The notes under the pieces were generated by a model, which had not been told where the DNA came from, did no database searches, and saw nothing but the letters and a program-made list of their open reading frames with translations. Both the position numbers and the translations under genes were made by a program. Below are positions 1 to 14,115 of a DNA stretch of 64,000 nucleotides, one piece after another; within the stretch, counting starts at the first letter, position 1, and every line of letters starts with the position of its first letter. This DNA is from Notolepis coatsorum (taxonomy: Eukaryota; Chordata; Actinopteri; Aulopiformes; Paralepididae): assembly GCA_963971535.1 (NCBI GenBank), contig OZ020585.1, positions 154,677,371-154,741,370 of the forward strand. The letters are read 5' to 3'.

Positions 1-1311
1 ACATGTGTGCTAAGGCCAGCCACAGCTAGACTGTTTTAACGTGAACTTGACATTGTTAGGCGCCGTGGCGGCGGACTTTGAGATGCGCGCATGTTCATTA
101 ATGGGACAACCCGTGCTTTTCCTTGGTCTCTGGAATACAGCCTTTTATTTGCTCAGGCTCTCAAGGGAGTGAAAGGGCCATTGTGTTTGCGGCCACTACG
201 TCCCCAAGCTACGACCCAGAGCTGCAATAGGGTTTTCTTTATTCTTTTCTTTCTTCTTTTATTTTGTAGTAACTTTAATGTGCCGGCTTAGTATAGGTAA
301 AGTGCATTGCACAGGTGTGGGCCCACGCAGGTTGTGAGTATATGTTCCAGGTTACCCACAGGGTTGAACCGTGGCTTGTATCAGTTCTGCATTGTGCTAC
401 TGCAGCACCTCCTTAAAGGGATCGTGCACCATTTAATTAACATTGACTAGAATTGTGATAACATGTTTATGTGACTGCTCATTTTCCATTTTTCAGTAAA
501 CAGGACTGATAATTGGATTCGCTGTGTGCGTGTTTTTCATGGTGTCATACTGTCTATAACTTCTTTTAATACCCTGTATTCCACCAAGCAGGGTAGGTGT
601 TAATTTCAGGTCTCTCCACAGAGAAAGGTATGGTACTGCTTTTGGGAGAATTACACCAACCACTACTTCCACCAGGTGTGAGGTGGTGTGGAGCGTACTA
701 GGGGAGCGTGGGTGATTATGGGTTACTGAGTATTGCCCTTAAGAGGCGGGAAGGACCAGTACACCAGTCCTAGGTCAGTAAATCCTAAGGCCCTATATGT
801 CACCTTTGCTAACCTTAAGCCTAGTACCTCAACACTGCAGTCGGGGACCCTACTATCCGGTGCCAATAGAATCGCACCCTCACCAAGTAGGGATAATCCA
901 CCCTTCTACATATAGGTCGACTGTCTTGCTATCTGGAGAGCCAAAATGAGTATGACCATGATGTAAGCATAATTGCCTTGATAAAACAAGTTGAAACATG
1001 AATCCTAACCTTTGTATAACGGAATTTGTTTTGTCAAATCATCTGTCGGGTGTTGTCAATTATCTTCTGTTCCAAGAAGGCAAGCTGCCATTTGCACAAG
1101 CGATATTAGGTTAACGATGTAGTGGATGTTGAACTTATGGTCCTTTCTGATCGGACTGAATTAGTCAGAGGTGAAGAGGAGAGGAGCTGCACGTGGCCTC
1201 CCTCCCTCACGTCTTCATCTCTCTACTCCTCCACCCCAGGCATTCTCCTCCAGGGACTCACTGCTGGCTTACACCAGAAACAAACCCTCCTGCCACAGGG
1301 ACTTTCATCTT
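1..1311. other. No recognised feature
   Basis: I see no protein with family motifs, no RNA gene and no terminal repeats. The open frames here are short (66 aa or less outside the adjoining microsatellite) and have no recognisable composition. The stretch may be old, decayed repeat or unique intergenic DNA. Confidence 0.4.
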
Positions 1312-1455
<144 letters not shown>

Positions 1456-1870
1456 CCCTTTCCTCATCATCTCTCTTTCCTTCCATCTTGCACTCCCAAT
1501 CCTGTGGGACAGAGATGGGGGAGTTTTTTAACTCACAGAGGTGCTGACTGAACCACTCCACGTGGCTTAATGGGGCTTTGTGATGCGGAGAACACTATAG
1601 CAGAGAAACCAGGTGTTCCGCCACCAGGGAGACCCACACAGTCGTCGACAGTGAAACGCAAACCCATTTAAAAAAGAGTTGCGCATGAGGTGCGCCGAGT
1701 CCTGCATCTGTCTCCCACTATTAATATTCATATGGTTATCCATTTAAAAGAGCATTTTCCCAATGAACGAACAAACACCCACTGACTCAAACTTGGGTAC
1801 TGGTTCGGTGACAAAATGTGTTTTCCCAAGATGCACCTTGTTCTATCTGCATAATTATACAGGGTCTTTG

Positions 1871-2717
1871 TTAACTCTTTGCCCGCCAAACCCGAGAAAA
1901 GTTGGGTTTCGTCGCCAACGGTTGAGCGCCAAACCCGGCTTTTCTCTGGTTTTGATCCTTCGGATATTTTTCCTTTGGTCCCCATTCTAAACACTCGGCC
2001 GGAGCTCCCTGGGTCTCCCTGGCACATCTGCCTATGTTGGAATTGCAATGACGATCGAATCTCGCCAGGTGGCAGTATCACCTATTTTTTGAACTGGGAT
2101 AGTTTAGTGTGGGGAGTGTCTGTCCTGATTCCTGTCTTGCAGAGGAATCGATTGGAGATTTTCTCGCCTCAAACCTATCGTTTCCCGTATACACGAGTAT
2201 ACACATATACACGAGTAATCGCGATCGCCGATGGGATCACTGCGATTATTCTTTTTGGAGTACCTTCTGGCTAAGGTAAGGTCTATTCTATGTCTATTTT
2301 ACCGAACCAGAAACATGTTTTTGTACCGATCACAGTATCGTATTTTACTGGATCTAAAATATGCTTTTGGTAACGATAGCAGTTTCAGGGTAAAACCACC
2401 CTGGGGTTTCAGGCGAGCAACCCGAACGATTTGGGCATATTGCATATAACGCATCATATCTTGCAATCTATGAAACAATACTGGATTATTTTGGAAAGGG
2501 GCGATGTTTAGCGTGTAATAGCGCACAAACTACAGTATGTAGAAATTAACTGGTTAGTCAGTGATGGACTATGAACAATGCCTGTCAAATGAGCCATACT
2601 ATTGTCTCCATAGCTATAATACAGAACACACAATGGATCCGCAAACATCGCTAAAATGGTCAATAACTGGCGCCATTGAGTAAAGATGGGAAAAGACCGT
2701 GGCGGTCAATGAGTTAA
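1871..2717. mobile_element. piggyBac-like non-autonomous element with TTAA target site
   Basis: Both ends carry TTAA (1871-1874 and 2714-2717). Directly inside are imperfect inverted repeats: CTCTTTGCCCGCCA on the left, and TGGCGGTCAATGAG on the right, whose complement is CTCATTGACCGCCA; 12 of 14 positions agree. A TTAA duplication bounding short inverted termini is the piggyBac superfamily signature. The interior of about 840 bp is too short for a transposase and has no long open frame, so the copy would be mobilised in trans if at all. Kolobok elements also use TTAA, so the superfamily call is not certain. Confidence 0.6.
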
Positions 2718-3119
2718 GTCTTGTACACTTGTAAAAACGTTTCATATGCTCTGGCTTTCATGTCTGTACAACTAAGAATGACTCATTCCTACTAACAGGA
2801 AGAGATGATAAAACACAATTCGTTTCAAGCATCGTGTCCACACATTTACATTCTAAGAACACAGGAAAGAGTTGCCATTAACTGCGGAATACAAAGCATA
2901 AATAGTCTCCAGTAGATTTCTAGGAAGTAGAACAACACATTTTGCAGGGTGCCTCTATCTGATGCAGAATAATGCAGAAATTGCGTTTTCTCCTCGTTCC
3001 ATTTGCAGGAGGTAGATCATACCATATTTGTACTGACGTGTATGCTGGATTATATGAAATCTGTTTGAAGCAACATGTACTGTGTTAAGAACTAGCTTGT
3101 TGTTGCATCATGATTCATC
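2718..3119. other. No recognised feature
   Basis: AT-rich sequence between the piggyBac-like element and the first recognisable L2 codons. No motif, tandem repeat or RNA gene is visible. Confidence 0.4.
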
Positions 3120-3465
3120 ACAAGTCTCTGGGTTATCATAGATTCAGAACTGAACTTCAATTCTCATATTAACAAAGTGACCAAAACATCGTTCTTTCAT
3201 CTCAGAAATATAGCAAAAATACAACCATTTATTAATCAAAACGATGCTGTGAAGCTAATTCATGCATTCATATCTAGCCGGTTAGACTACTGTAATGCAC
3301 TTTTCACAGGTCTCCCTAAGAAAACCACAGAGAGGCTTCAGGTAATCCAAAACTCTGCAGCCCGACTGCTAACCAGAACCAAAAGGAGAGAGCACATTAG
3401 TCCAGTCTTAGCTGCTTTACACTGGCTTCCTGTAACATTTATAATTGACTTCAAGGTCCTTCTCC

Positions 3466-4543
3466 AAACAGGGTTTTTGTAGTGATAAAGAAATACGCAA
3501 ACAATTTAATCTCACCAAGTCCACATGGCTTTTTCACAAACAGTTAGAGCTATGTTTGAAGTCTCACGGTGTTCCATTAGACAGACCAATTGAACACCAC
3601 AGATACCACAAATTCTTCTACTCAAGAGAGACATCGAGAGGTTTTGTTTCAGAATTTTATCATCAATTACTAACGTCCTCGTATGAAACCCTCCAACTTG
3701 ACTCTGTCTGGAGGAGGGATATACCAGACCTGGAAAATGACTTTGATTGGCAAGGAGCCTGGGCAAATGTCCGACTTACATCAAGGAACCCGGATCATCA
3801 ACAAATCAAACTTAACTATATTCACAGGACATACTTGACTCCTATAAGACTGTGCCGAATGGGGCTCAAACAAGATTCCAAATGCACCCAATGTACAAAT
3901 GGGGACGAAGGGACATTTATGCACATGTATTGGGACTGCTCACCAGTTAAGGCATTCTGGAAAGATGTGACCCAACAAATATCAAAACTCGTATCTTGGA
4001 ATATACCTGTACACCCCTCGGTATTGCTGTTGAATGATGTTTTTGAGTTTGCAGTGAATCCACAGCTAAAGAGATTGGTTTTATCGGGTATCACAGTAGC
4101 CAAAAAGCTGATCGCATCACGCTGGTTTCAACCGGAAAAAATGTGCCGTAAAGTTTGGTTTCTTACATATCTCGATGTAATTTACCATGAAATATCTACA
4201 GCAAGAATTCTGGGTCTCAATGAATCCAAAATGTCAATGTGGTTAGAAGTGGTGGAGAGAATAAAAGCTAGCTTATAATGGTAGTGTCTGGTTAGGTGCG
4301 AGGGATAGTGGAGGTACTTCTCAAGGTGGGGTCCGGGAGGGGGGGGTTCGAGCTGAGCATATGTGTGTAGGTTTTTTTTTTAGATAACTGGTATTATGGG
4401 TATATCTTATATAAAACAACTAACCAAAAGGTGATCTCATTGGATGTGCCCTGACAATTAATGCTTGTATATCTTATCGTGTGTTGTCATGTTTGTTTAT
4501 ATGTTTGTTTAAAAAAGAATAAAAAAATAAAATACAAAAAAAA
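3466..4543 (+). mobile_element. 5'-truncated L1-like LINE with poly-A tail and 13-bp target duplication
   Basis: The insert is flanked by perfect 13-bp direct repeats AAGGTCCTTCTCC (3453-3465 and 4544-4556) and ends in an A-rich tail, the hallmarks of target-primed reverse transcription. Its open frame (to 4278) ends with a CRMGLKQDSKCTQC motif followed by H-M-Y-W-D-C about 15 residues later. That is the Cys/His C-terminal motif of L1/Tx1-group ORF2 proteins. Endonuclease and reverse transcriptase are missing, so the copy is dead on arrival. The intact frame and exact target duplication suggest it is fairly young. Confidence 0.82.
3480..4278 (+). pseudogene. L1-like ORF2 C-terminal fragment
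   Basis: About 265 residues are open, running from just inside the insertion boundary to a stop before a roughly 265-bp A-rich 3' UTR. The upstream Met at 3445 belongs to the interrupted L2 and is not a real start. Visible features are the zinc-knuckle-like C-x2-C-(x)n-H-x3-W-x-C cluster near residues 145-170 and a hydrophobic helix after it. It contains no catalytic domain, so it encodes no activity by itself. The L1-clade assignment comes from the Cys/His motif and the poly-A tail. Confidence 0.75.
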
Positions 4544-4584
4544 AAGGTCCTTCTCCTTACATACAAAGCTCTAAATGGACAGGG

Positions 4585-5004
4585 AGCGGCACGGTGGTGT
4601 AGTGGTTAAACACTGCGCCTCACAGCAAGAAGGTCCAGGGTTCGATTCCCGCTTGAGGAACAGGTTTCCATGATGCCAGTTACCCAGGTGGGGTATCTCC
4701 CAGGCCTTTCTGTGTGGAGTATGCATGTTCTCCCCGTGCTCGCAAGGGTTTCCCCCCCGATAAGATAAACCCAATGGAAAAACATGCACAACAACAAGAT
4801 CGCTAACGCTGTGGCGTCCTTGATGAAGACGAACAGGAGCACTTGGATTGGTCCCCTGGCGCGGCTCACGTTGCGCCTGTCTGCTCCCGGCTGCCCTTGG
4901 AGGGGAAGGACGACGGGATGGGTTAATCGCAGATACGAATCGCATGCATGCATCGCATGCATGCCGATTGATGACCTCTGAGCAGGTCCTAAATTATTAT
5001 TATT
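4585..5004 (+). mobile_element. tRNA-derived V-SINE (DANA/Mermaid type)
   Basis: The head has RNA polymerase III promoter boxes: A box around TGGTGTAGTGG (4595-4605) and B box GGTTCGATTCC (4639-4649). Behind it lies the conserved vertebrate V-SINE core (tctgtgtggagtatgcatg and tctccccgtg, about 4710-4740). The element ends in an ATT-rich tail near 4990-5004, and L2 coding sequence resumes immediately after. Fish V-SINEs use L2-type LINE machinery. I could not identify a convincing target-site duplication, so edges are good to about 5 bp. Confidence 0.85.
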
Positions 5005-5121
5005 ACCTAGCTACATCGCCAGCACTCTAATAAATTACAGGCCAGCAAGAACACTGCGATCACAGTGGCGAATATTCATGGGAGCCAAGCTTCCCCAAAA
5101 ATATAAACAGTAAAATATTTA

Positions 5122-5352
5122 TGTAACGGATGGTATCGTGAAGCCCAGTCAAGAAGGGCTGGGGTGAGTAGCGGTGCTATGGGTTAAACTCACTCTCACA
5201 TCCTCAAAAGACGCATAAACCCATTACTTAGAAGTGGATTCACCTCTTGGTATAGCGGTCTGTGTTGCTGCCTGCGGTGTGGGAGACCGGGGTTCGACTC
5301 CCACTCGGGGCATCGAAGTTTGAGGTGACGTTGTCACAACCGTACCGTTACA
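5122..5352 (+). mobile_element. Short element with TGTAACGG inverted ends and internal tRNA-like promoter
   Basis: It starts TGTAACGG and ends CCGTTACA. Inside is a tRNA-like segment with A box TGGTATAGCGG (5248-5258) and B box GGTTCGACTCC (5291-5301). A related sequence lies at 45813-46087 in the opposite orientation; the two share the blocks taacgg, gaagccc, aaactcact, acgcata and gaagtg-attcac in the same order. The family therefore exists in at least two diverged copies in this window. Whether it is a SINE trapped in a DNA transposon or a single composite family is unresolved. Confidence 0.55.
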
Positions 5353-5367
5353 TATATATTGTGAGTT

Positions 5368-5927
5368 TGTGACAAGCCTGGTGGGGACCAGACTCGCCAC
5401 GGTTCAAATACAAACAAATTCAAAGGTCCACGCAAGAGCAATATCAATCAAGAATATTTATTGAATTAAGGCAAAAATCCTGTTTGATAGGCAAGAGAAT
5501 GGTCATAGACAGTCCGATGGTCAAAAACACAAAACAGGCTCGCCGACAGAAAAGGGGATTGTTCAATCCTCAGGGTAGTCGTCCGGTCCAGGGTCAGTAC
5601 ACAAGGGGGTTTCTCAGCCAGTCCAGGGTCCAGTACACAAATAACACCTACTCACCTTTACCTCTACTATTACTACCTCTCACCTTCACAACTCCGAATA
5701 CAAAATCTCTCTCTCTCTCTCTCAATACCACCACTCCAACTCCAACTCCGCTCAACTCATTCCTCTCTAACCTAGTGGTTATGTAGTGTGTGGGACTGGG
5801 TGTGTGCACGTGAGATGTGGGTGGACTAATGATGCGCAGGTGTGTTCTATCAGTACTAATCAGCTACCTAATTGAAGGATCTCCCATCCTTCACATATCC
5901 ATGGGAGGGGGGAGGAGATCTGTCACA
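5368..5927 (-). mobile_element. Solo LTR candidate
   Basis: Read on the minus strand it begins TGTGACAG and ends TTGTCACA, giving TG...CA ends. It carries a polyadenylation-like AATAAA near its 3' third (around 5455) and is about 560 bp long, a normal LTR size. No internal retroelement sequence adjoins either side, so it looks like a solo LTR left by LTR-LTR recombination. I see no clear 5-bp target duplication (gagtt versus atata), which lowers confidence. Confidence 0.5.
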
Positions 5928-6426
5928 ATATATATATTTAACTTTTTAATAGTTTACAATAATAAGAAAATCATTATTTTTAATCTCTGTGTTATAATAA
6001 TTGTATCCCTCCTGGAGAAATTAACCGAACGAGCGAAACTTCGCCCACTCTCTATAACACTGCACTGACTGGCTGTATTACTGAATTAAACCGTAAACAG
6101 AGAGGCCTATTGGGATGCTATCCTAATGTGAAATACTGTGATTTACCTCACCTTGCTACCTCTATCTTTTCTATGCTCGCTTATGCTTGTATTTTTTACT
6201 GCTGTGAAGCACTTTGAACTGCAATTTCTGTATGAAAATGAAAATGACAAATATTATTATTATTATTTTTATTATTATTACTATATCAGTGAGGTGAACA
6301 TTTGCCTGATTTTTAGATATTTGCACAATACTATTATACCAAAGACATGGAACATCAAGGTACTCTTGCTGTAATCACCTAAAACGTTTAATAATTTTGC
6401 TTGGTTCCTTGGCCGTGCAGCAGTGA

Positions 6427-9545
<3,119 letters not shown>

Positions 9546-9744
9546 GGATCAAATAAAGGGATACAATAGAAGCAATATAAATAGCATGGTGTGTATTGTG
9601 TGCCAATGAGCAGCAGAAACAATGATAACATATCTCTAAATTATAATATAATAATCACAGTATTAATGTGGTGTGTGAAAGGTAGCAGCAGAAACACCAA
9701 TAAAATAGCTCTAAATTAGAATACAATAATAATAGTATGAATGT

Positions 9745-9844
<100 letters not shown>

Positions 9845-10310
9845 TATGGGGCTTGAAACGATTCAGGGTGCGCAGACCTAAACGCATGCAAACGCATGCG
9901 ATCTGACATCAAACGTTTGACGCTCGCCTGTAATCTCCATCGACTCAGAATGGACACACACGCGCACACACACTACACGCACACACACTACACGCGTCCG
10001 TTGGTTCGTATTTCTAGGTGTGCACGCGACTTGCGCAGACGTGTGCGTGTGCTGTGCGTGTCGCGTGTGTGTTCGCGACTTGCGCGTCGCGTGTGCTGTG
10101 CGTTACGCGTGTGTGTTCGCGACTTGCGCGTGCGTGTGATGTACGTTACACCTGACATGACACTTAATAAAATAACTAGGCGGGCGGGCGGGCGTGCGTG
10201 TGTCGTTCGCAGATTGCATTGCAAGCGATTTGACTTGCGCTGCGACAATACACACGCACGCACGCCCGCCTAGAAACGAATTGGAATATAAACAACGTTC
10301 CCCTAACATT
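9845..10310. other. CpG-rich CGTG/CACG variant block
   Basis: Irregular repeats of cgcgac-ttgcgcgt, gtgtgtgttcgcgac and cacacgcgcacac cover most of 9950-10265. They are richer in CpG than any neighbouring non-coding stretch. No gene is supported; the Arg/Cys-rich frames are composition artefacts. It reads as a degenerated derivative of the adjoining TG/TGCG array. Confidence 0.6.
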
Positions 10311-10322
10311 CCACCAGGGGGC
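10311..10322 (+). promoter_or_regulatory. CTCF-like core motif
   Basis: CCACCAGGGGGC matches the core of the vertebrate CTCF consensus. The flanks (gttcccctaa-c/g-attccaccagggggca) are shared in inverted orientation with 30060-30095, so the motif is embedded in a dispersed repeat rather than a unique regulatory element. Binding is not shown. Confidence 0.4.
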
Positions 10323-10477
10323 AAATTCATAATGTAAAGGTAATCAGTCTGTCACTTTAGTTTCCACCGCGGTCCATCCGTATAGGGATTTATCATTGGG
10401 AAAATATATTTTCATTTCAAACCTTTATTTATACTCGTGAAAGCATTGAGGTTTCCCTCATTTACAGTGATGATTGT

Positions 10478-10549
10478 GTGTATTGAGCTGTACTGTATTG
10501 TACCCATTCTGCAATCTGTTAATAAAGTTTTCAATCAATCAATCAATCA
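10478..10549 (+). mobile_element. LINE-A 3' tail fragment
   Basis: Only the last 70 bp of the dominant LINE family (LINE-A) are present: tgtattgagctgtactgta, then ctgcaatctgttaataaag and an (ATCA)n tail. This is extreme 5' truncation. Confidence 0.85.
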
Positions 10550-10918
10550 TACACTAATAATAATAGCATAAATCACCGACGCATTGTGCAATTTATATAA
10601 ACGGTTAAATTGGAGAAGAGTCGGTGGTTGTACTTGTAGCTTGTTCATTAACTTGTCTAACCTAGAACATCGGCGTGTGTATAGGCTACTACATTGTGCT
10701 TGTGTTGTCATCCCCGAGGAAAAGTCACCCGGCCAGTTTATCGCCTCCTCCTGATAATGGGAGATAGGGTTGCATCGCTGTACATAACTGGTGTGTACTG
10801 TACACTTATCATCCCTCCCCGTTTAGCCCCCGAGTCTTAGTGCCCGTCGAGTTCATCGTTTGGTGGCAGCAGCGGACTGTAATCAATGGCACTGCTTTAA
10901 TTAAAAAGATATTAGTCT

Positions 10919-11249
10919 GCACCTATACCCAACCCCCTCCAATGTACAGTTTCTACGTCAAATGTATACTCTCTTTTCTGGACTCTTTTTGTACCACAAA
11001 CAGTACTGTATTTGCAAATCTGGTATGTCATAAATGTATAGATGTAGCAGTACTGTATCTGTAATATTTCTGTATGTCGTGTGTGTCATATATGTTATGA
11101 TGAATTGAAAATGGGGGACCCTGATGTAAACAAGACTAAAGTCTTTCTCTGGTCTGCATCCCCTTAACAATTGTGTGTATTGAGCTGTACTGTACTTAAC
11201 TGTACCCATTCTGCAATCTGTTAATAAAGTTTTCAATCAATCAATCAAT
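10919..11249 (+). mobile_element. LINE-A 3' UTR copy with ATCA tail
   Basis: Starts at the cccaaccccctccaatgtac block that follows the LINE-A stop codon in longer copies (compare 22373). It runs through the gggggaccctgatgtaaac and gtctgcatccccttaacaa blocks to a short (ATCA)n tail. No coding sequence is left. Confidence 0.88.
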
Positions 11250-11486
11250 GACGAGTTATATAGGCTGTGTTGTAATAATTCTGCCTCATGAACACTTTTT
11301 CACAAAATGAATTCCCTTCTATAACTAACGTTATTGTAAGCATTTCTGGTTGAAATAAAATTATACTTACTTATTTTATGATAAATTGCGAATTGTTTCA
11401 TGTTGAGCTATAGATTCAAGACGATTTAGAAATGTTTCTCTCCATGTATTCATCCTCTTAGCCGTTAGTTGTTGTATTTGAGCTAT

Positions 11487-11670
11487 ATATTGTACCCATT
11501 CTGCAATCTGTTAACGTTTTCAATCAATCAATCACTCTTATATCGCTACAGTAATTAAGCTGCGGATTGATTGATAATTGTATGAACAGATTACAGAATG
11601 GGTACAATACAGTACGGCTCAATACACATAATTGTTATGGGGATGCAGAGAAAGAGTTTAGGTCTTGAAT
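11487..11670. mobile_element. Two tiny LINE-A tails in inverted orientation
   Basis: 11487-11534 is a plus-strand tail ending in ATCA repeats. 11560-11670 is a minus-strand tail beginning with GATT repeats and reading into the complement of the LINE-A 3' UTR. Head-to-tail spacing is only about 25 bp. This may be two independent truncated insertions or a twin-priming product. Confidence 0.75.
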
Positions 11671-12519
11671 ACGTACTTATAGTCAACCACTTTACATCTA
11701 GCTGACGCTTTTATCCAAAGCGACTTACAAGTTCTGTACAACAAGACAGCAGGAAGGGTACAACTCTATCAGCTGAGTAACAATGTTCATCAAAGTGTTG
11801 AGTGCTACAGTGTAGGTTAGTTTATTAGGACAAGTGCATGACAGTAAGGTTTGATTTTCTTTTCACCAGTCTGCATTGTTTCAAAATTGTTTAATTGATC
11901 TAATATGACAGCCTTTTGTATGGTGCAGGTGCACATACTTACGTTATAGTATTTGAGTGACATAGCTCAATGACTAACTACACAGGGATAGTGATTTTAA
12001 ACATGTAGATTGTGTACCAAAAATACAAGTTGTATTGTAGCCACAGGAGACAAGACATCCAATGCACTTAAATTAGACCATTATCATATCCAAGAACAAA
12101 AGACATTTAACATTTTAATATCCTAGCCATCAATAGAGTATGATCAGATCATTAATTGACATGTTCAAGTCTGATGTGTATCACATGTGGTTGATGAGCT
12201 CATCTTTTACTTAGTTTAGCCAAAGATACATACATGTATACACTCATCATACTAAACCCGATAACTACAACAAGGCATAATAACAAATCAATTTGTAGAA
12301 CAATTCATTTTTTTGTGAGCTACTGAGATGCTGGTTGTGTGTTGATTCTACTGGACTGGTCAAAAAAGTTTCATTTTTATTTGAAAACTGCTGCTCCGCC
12401 GAGAATCACGTTAGAAACTGTCGCTGGTTAGGCCGCAATGAAGGTCCCACAGTAGACATCCTGTCTGTACAGCAGACTCTTCAAATGTGGTAGCTCCTAG
12501 AGTAGACACAAGGTGAATG
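11671..12519. repeat. AT-rich spacer with a dispersed fish repeat near 11698-11760
   Basis: The stretch tgacgcttttatccaaagcg-acttacaa (11703-11730) is a sequence I recognise as very common in fish genomic repeats. The rest up to 12519 has no motif, open frame or terminal repeat that I can support. Confidence 0.45.
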
Positions 12520-12800
12520 AAAACTTTATTTAACAGATTGCAGAATGGGTACAATACAGTACGGCTCAATACACACAATTGTTAAGGGGATGCAGACCAG
12601 AGAAAGACATTTGTCTTGTTTACATCAGGGTCCCCCATTTTCAATTCATAGTGACATACACAGGTATATAGTACCGTTACATTTGTGACATACACGATAT
12701 GCAAATATACAGTACTGTTACCCAGATATCCTAACAGAAAATATATACTACTATATTCCACTAAAACAGGGGTATTGTATCATATGATGTGGAAAACATG
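12520..12800 (-). mobile_element. LINE-A 3' UTR copy, minus strand
   Basis: Complement of the LINE-A tail: aaactttatttaacagattg at 12523, then acaattgttaaggggatgca and cagggtcccccattttcaat. Decays after about 12740. Non-coding, 5'-truncated. Confidence 0.88.
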
Positions 12801-13074
12801 TAAAAAGATTATATGGAAAATGCAATAAAAAAAAAAAAGTTTAAATAAATAAAATAAAACAGGGGTATTCAATAAACATTTTAAGAGGTCCAGTTAAGAG
12901 AATTTCTTGAAGCAAAGGTCCGGAAGATCATCATGTCTAACTATTTAGTGTGATAAACATAAAGTTTGGAAATTTGTGTTTGGCTGATTATTTCTGTTGT
13001 AACAATGCTTCTTGGCAATACATTTTATACCGTTGGAAAGCCTGTTTATTTCCCATTTAAATGGTGCCCCATTT

Positions 13075-13568
13075 TTATTTATTTATTTTTTTATCTTTTT
13101 CCCCCTCCATTTTCCTCCGATTTTCTCCCATCCCAATGTTAGTCGTTATGCCAATTCCCAATCCCCTTCCTGGTCGCTGCGCACTTACCCCCCACAGTCG
13201 GTCTGGGAGAGTGGAGGCTACCACGTGCTTCCTCCGACACACGTCCAGCCAATCAACCGCTTCTTTTCACCTGGCAGCGCGGATATTCTCCGAGAGGGCG
13301 TAGCGTGTGGAAGGATCACACTCTCCCACTCAGGTCCCATCCGCGCTTAGCAGGCGCCCCGACCGAACTGTAGTAGCTGTTTACAACGACCCGGACCCAC
13401 CCCGCCAGCTTCTCCCACCCTCTAATACTGCCAATTGTATTAGTGTGAGCGGCCAGCCAAGCTGGTGACAACCCCGGAGCTGTGAGCTGGATTCGAACAG
13501 GCGAATCCAGCTCACAGCTCCGGGGTTGGTGACGAACGCAATCTCCGCTACGCCACCTAACCGCCCCT
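13075..13568 (-). mobile_element. tRNA-derived SINE, minus strand, with perfect 14-bp target duplication
   Basis: Flanked by ATGGTGCCCCATTT at 13061-13074 and 13569-13582. On the minus strand it begins with a tRNA-like head (ggttaggtggcgtagcggag, an A-box-like start) and ends in an A-rich TTTA-type tail at 13075-13100. The GC-rich body has no coding potential. A perfect 25-bp-arm hairpin (13471-13526) replaces what should be a single B-box region. The exact target duplication indicates retroposition. I do not know a family name for it. Confidence 0.8.
13471..13526. repeat. Perfect inverted repeat inside the SINE
   Basis: Two 25-bp arms (accccggagctgtgagctgg... and its complement) are separated by the 6-bp loop aacagg. 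The outer sequence ggtgac/ggtgac also recurs, so a piece of the SINE was duplicated in inverted form. It would fold into a very stable stem in RNA or DNA. Confidence 0.95.
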
Positions 13569-13799
13569 ATGGTGCCCCATTTGTAAGGAACATGCATTTG
13601 TGGGATGAGCAGCACTGCCGAGTATGTGGGTTGCGCCCATGAAGAATTAGCCAAATCTTATTCAAAGTTTATTCTGCTGTTGCTATTGACTCTTGTTTGG
13701 TGGATTGGATGATTGGAGTCCATCAGTAACAAGGCAGAAACTATACATAATGGCAATTTTACAATTGATTAATTTAACAAACAGCCAGGAGCCTCAGTA

Positions 13800-14115
13800 G
13801 CATGTGGAAGAACCATACACAGCCACAACAGCCGGGCACCTCCTCATGCTGGACACCAGCGTGGTCACACACTGCTGTGGGATGGCATTCCACTCCTCAA
13901 CCAGGATTTGTCGCAACTCTCAAGTCAGCCAATAGTTGTGTTGGTCACCCTGCACGGATAGCACGCCTAAGCTGATCCCACAAGTGTTCAATTGGGTTGA
14001 GGTCAGGACTGTTGGCAGGCCATTCCATTCTCTCTACTCGCAAATTCTGGAGGTAGTCTCTGATAAACCCTGGTCTGTGGGGGCGAGCGTTGTCATCTTG
14101 GGAGGATGTAGGCCG
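13800..14115 (-). pseudogene. Tc1/mariner transposase C-terminal remnant
   Basis: Minus-strand translation in shifting frames gives a decayed version of the Tc1 S-P-D-L-N-P-I-E-H-L-W block (seen as LTSTQLNTCGISLG, 13970-14010). It then gives ELRQILVEEWNAIPQ and SMRRCPAVV (13830-13920), which match the Tc1-family C-terminal helices. Several in-frame stops and no recognisable inverted repeats: a dead fragment. Confidence 0.75.

Larger units (their letters stand above)
3120..6283 (+). mobile_element. L2-clade LINE 3' portion, split by four later insertions
   Basis: The end of an L2 reverse-transcriptase ORF reads from about 3138 (VIIDSELNFNSHINKVTK, then SRLDYCNALFTGLPKK and LTRTKRREHISPVLAALHWL), typical of the L2 ORF2 C-terminus. 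The frame is interrupted at 3465, resumes at 4557 (LTYKALNGQ), is interrupted again near 4584 and resumes near 5005 (GPSYIA, then NYRPARTLRS). The L2 3' tail with a ctgtgaagcactttgaactg motif and an ATT repeat lies at 6200-6283. The inserts are an L1-like LINE, a V-SINE, a tRNA-like TIR element and a solo LTR, so this is the oldest layer of the stack. It is 5'-truncated and dead. Confidence 0.8.

Noticed and set aside
5230..5320. Possible tRNA gene
   Set aside because: A and B boxes are present, but the acceptor stem does not close and the sequence belongs to a TIR-bounded repeat with a diverged copy at 45813-46087.
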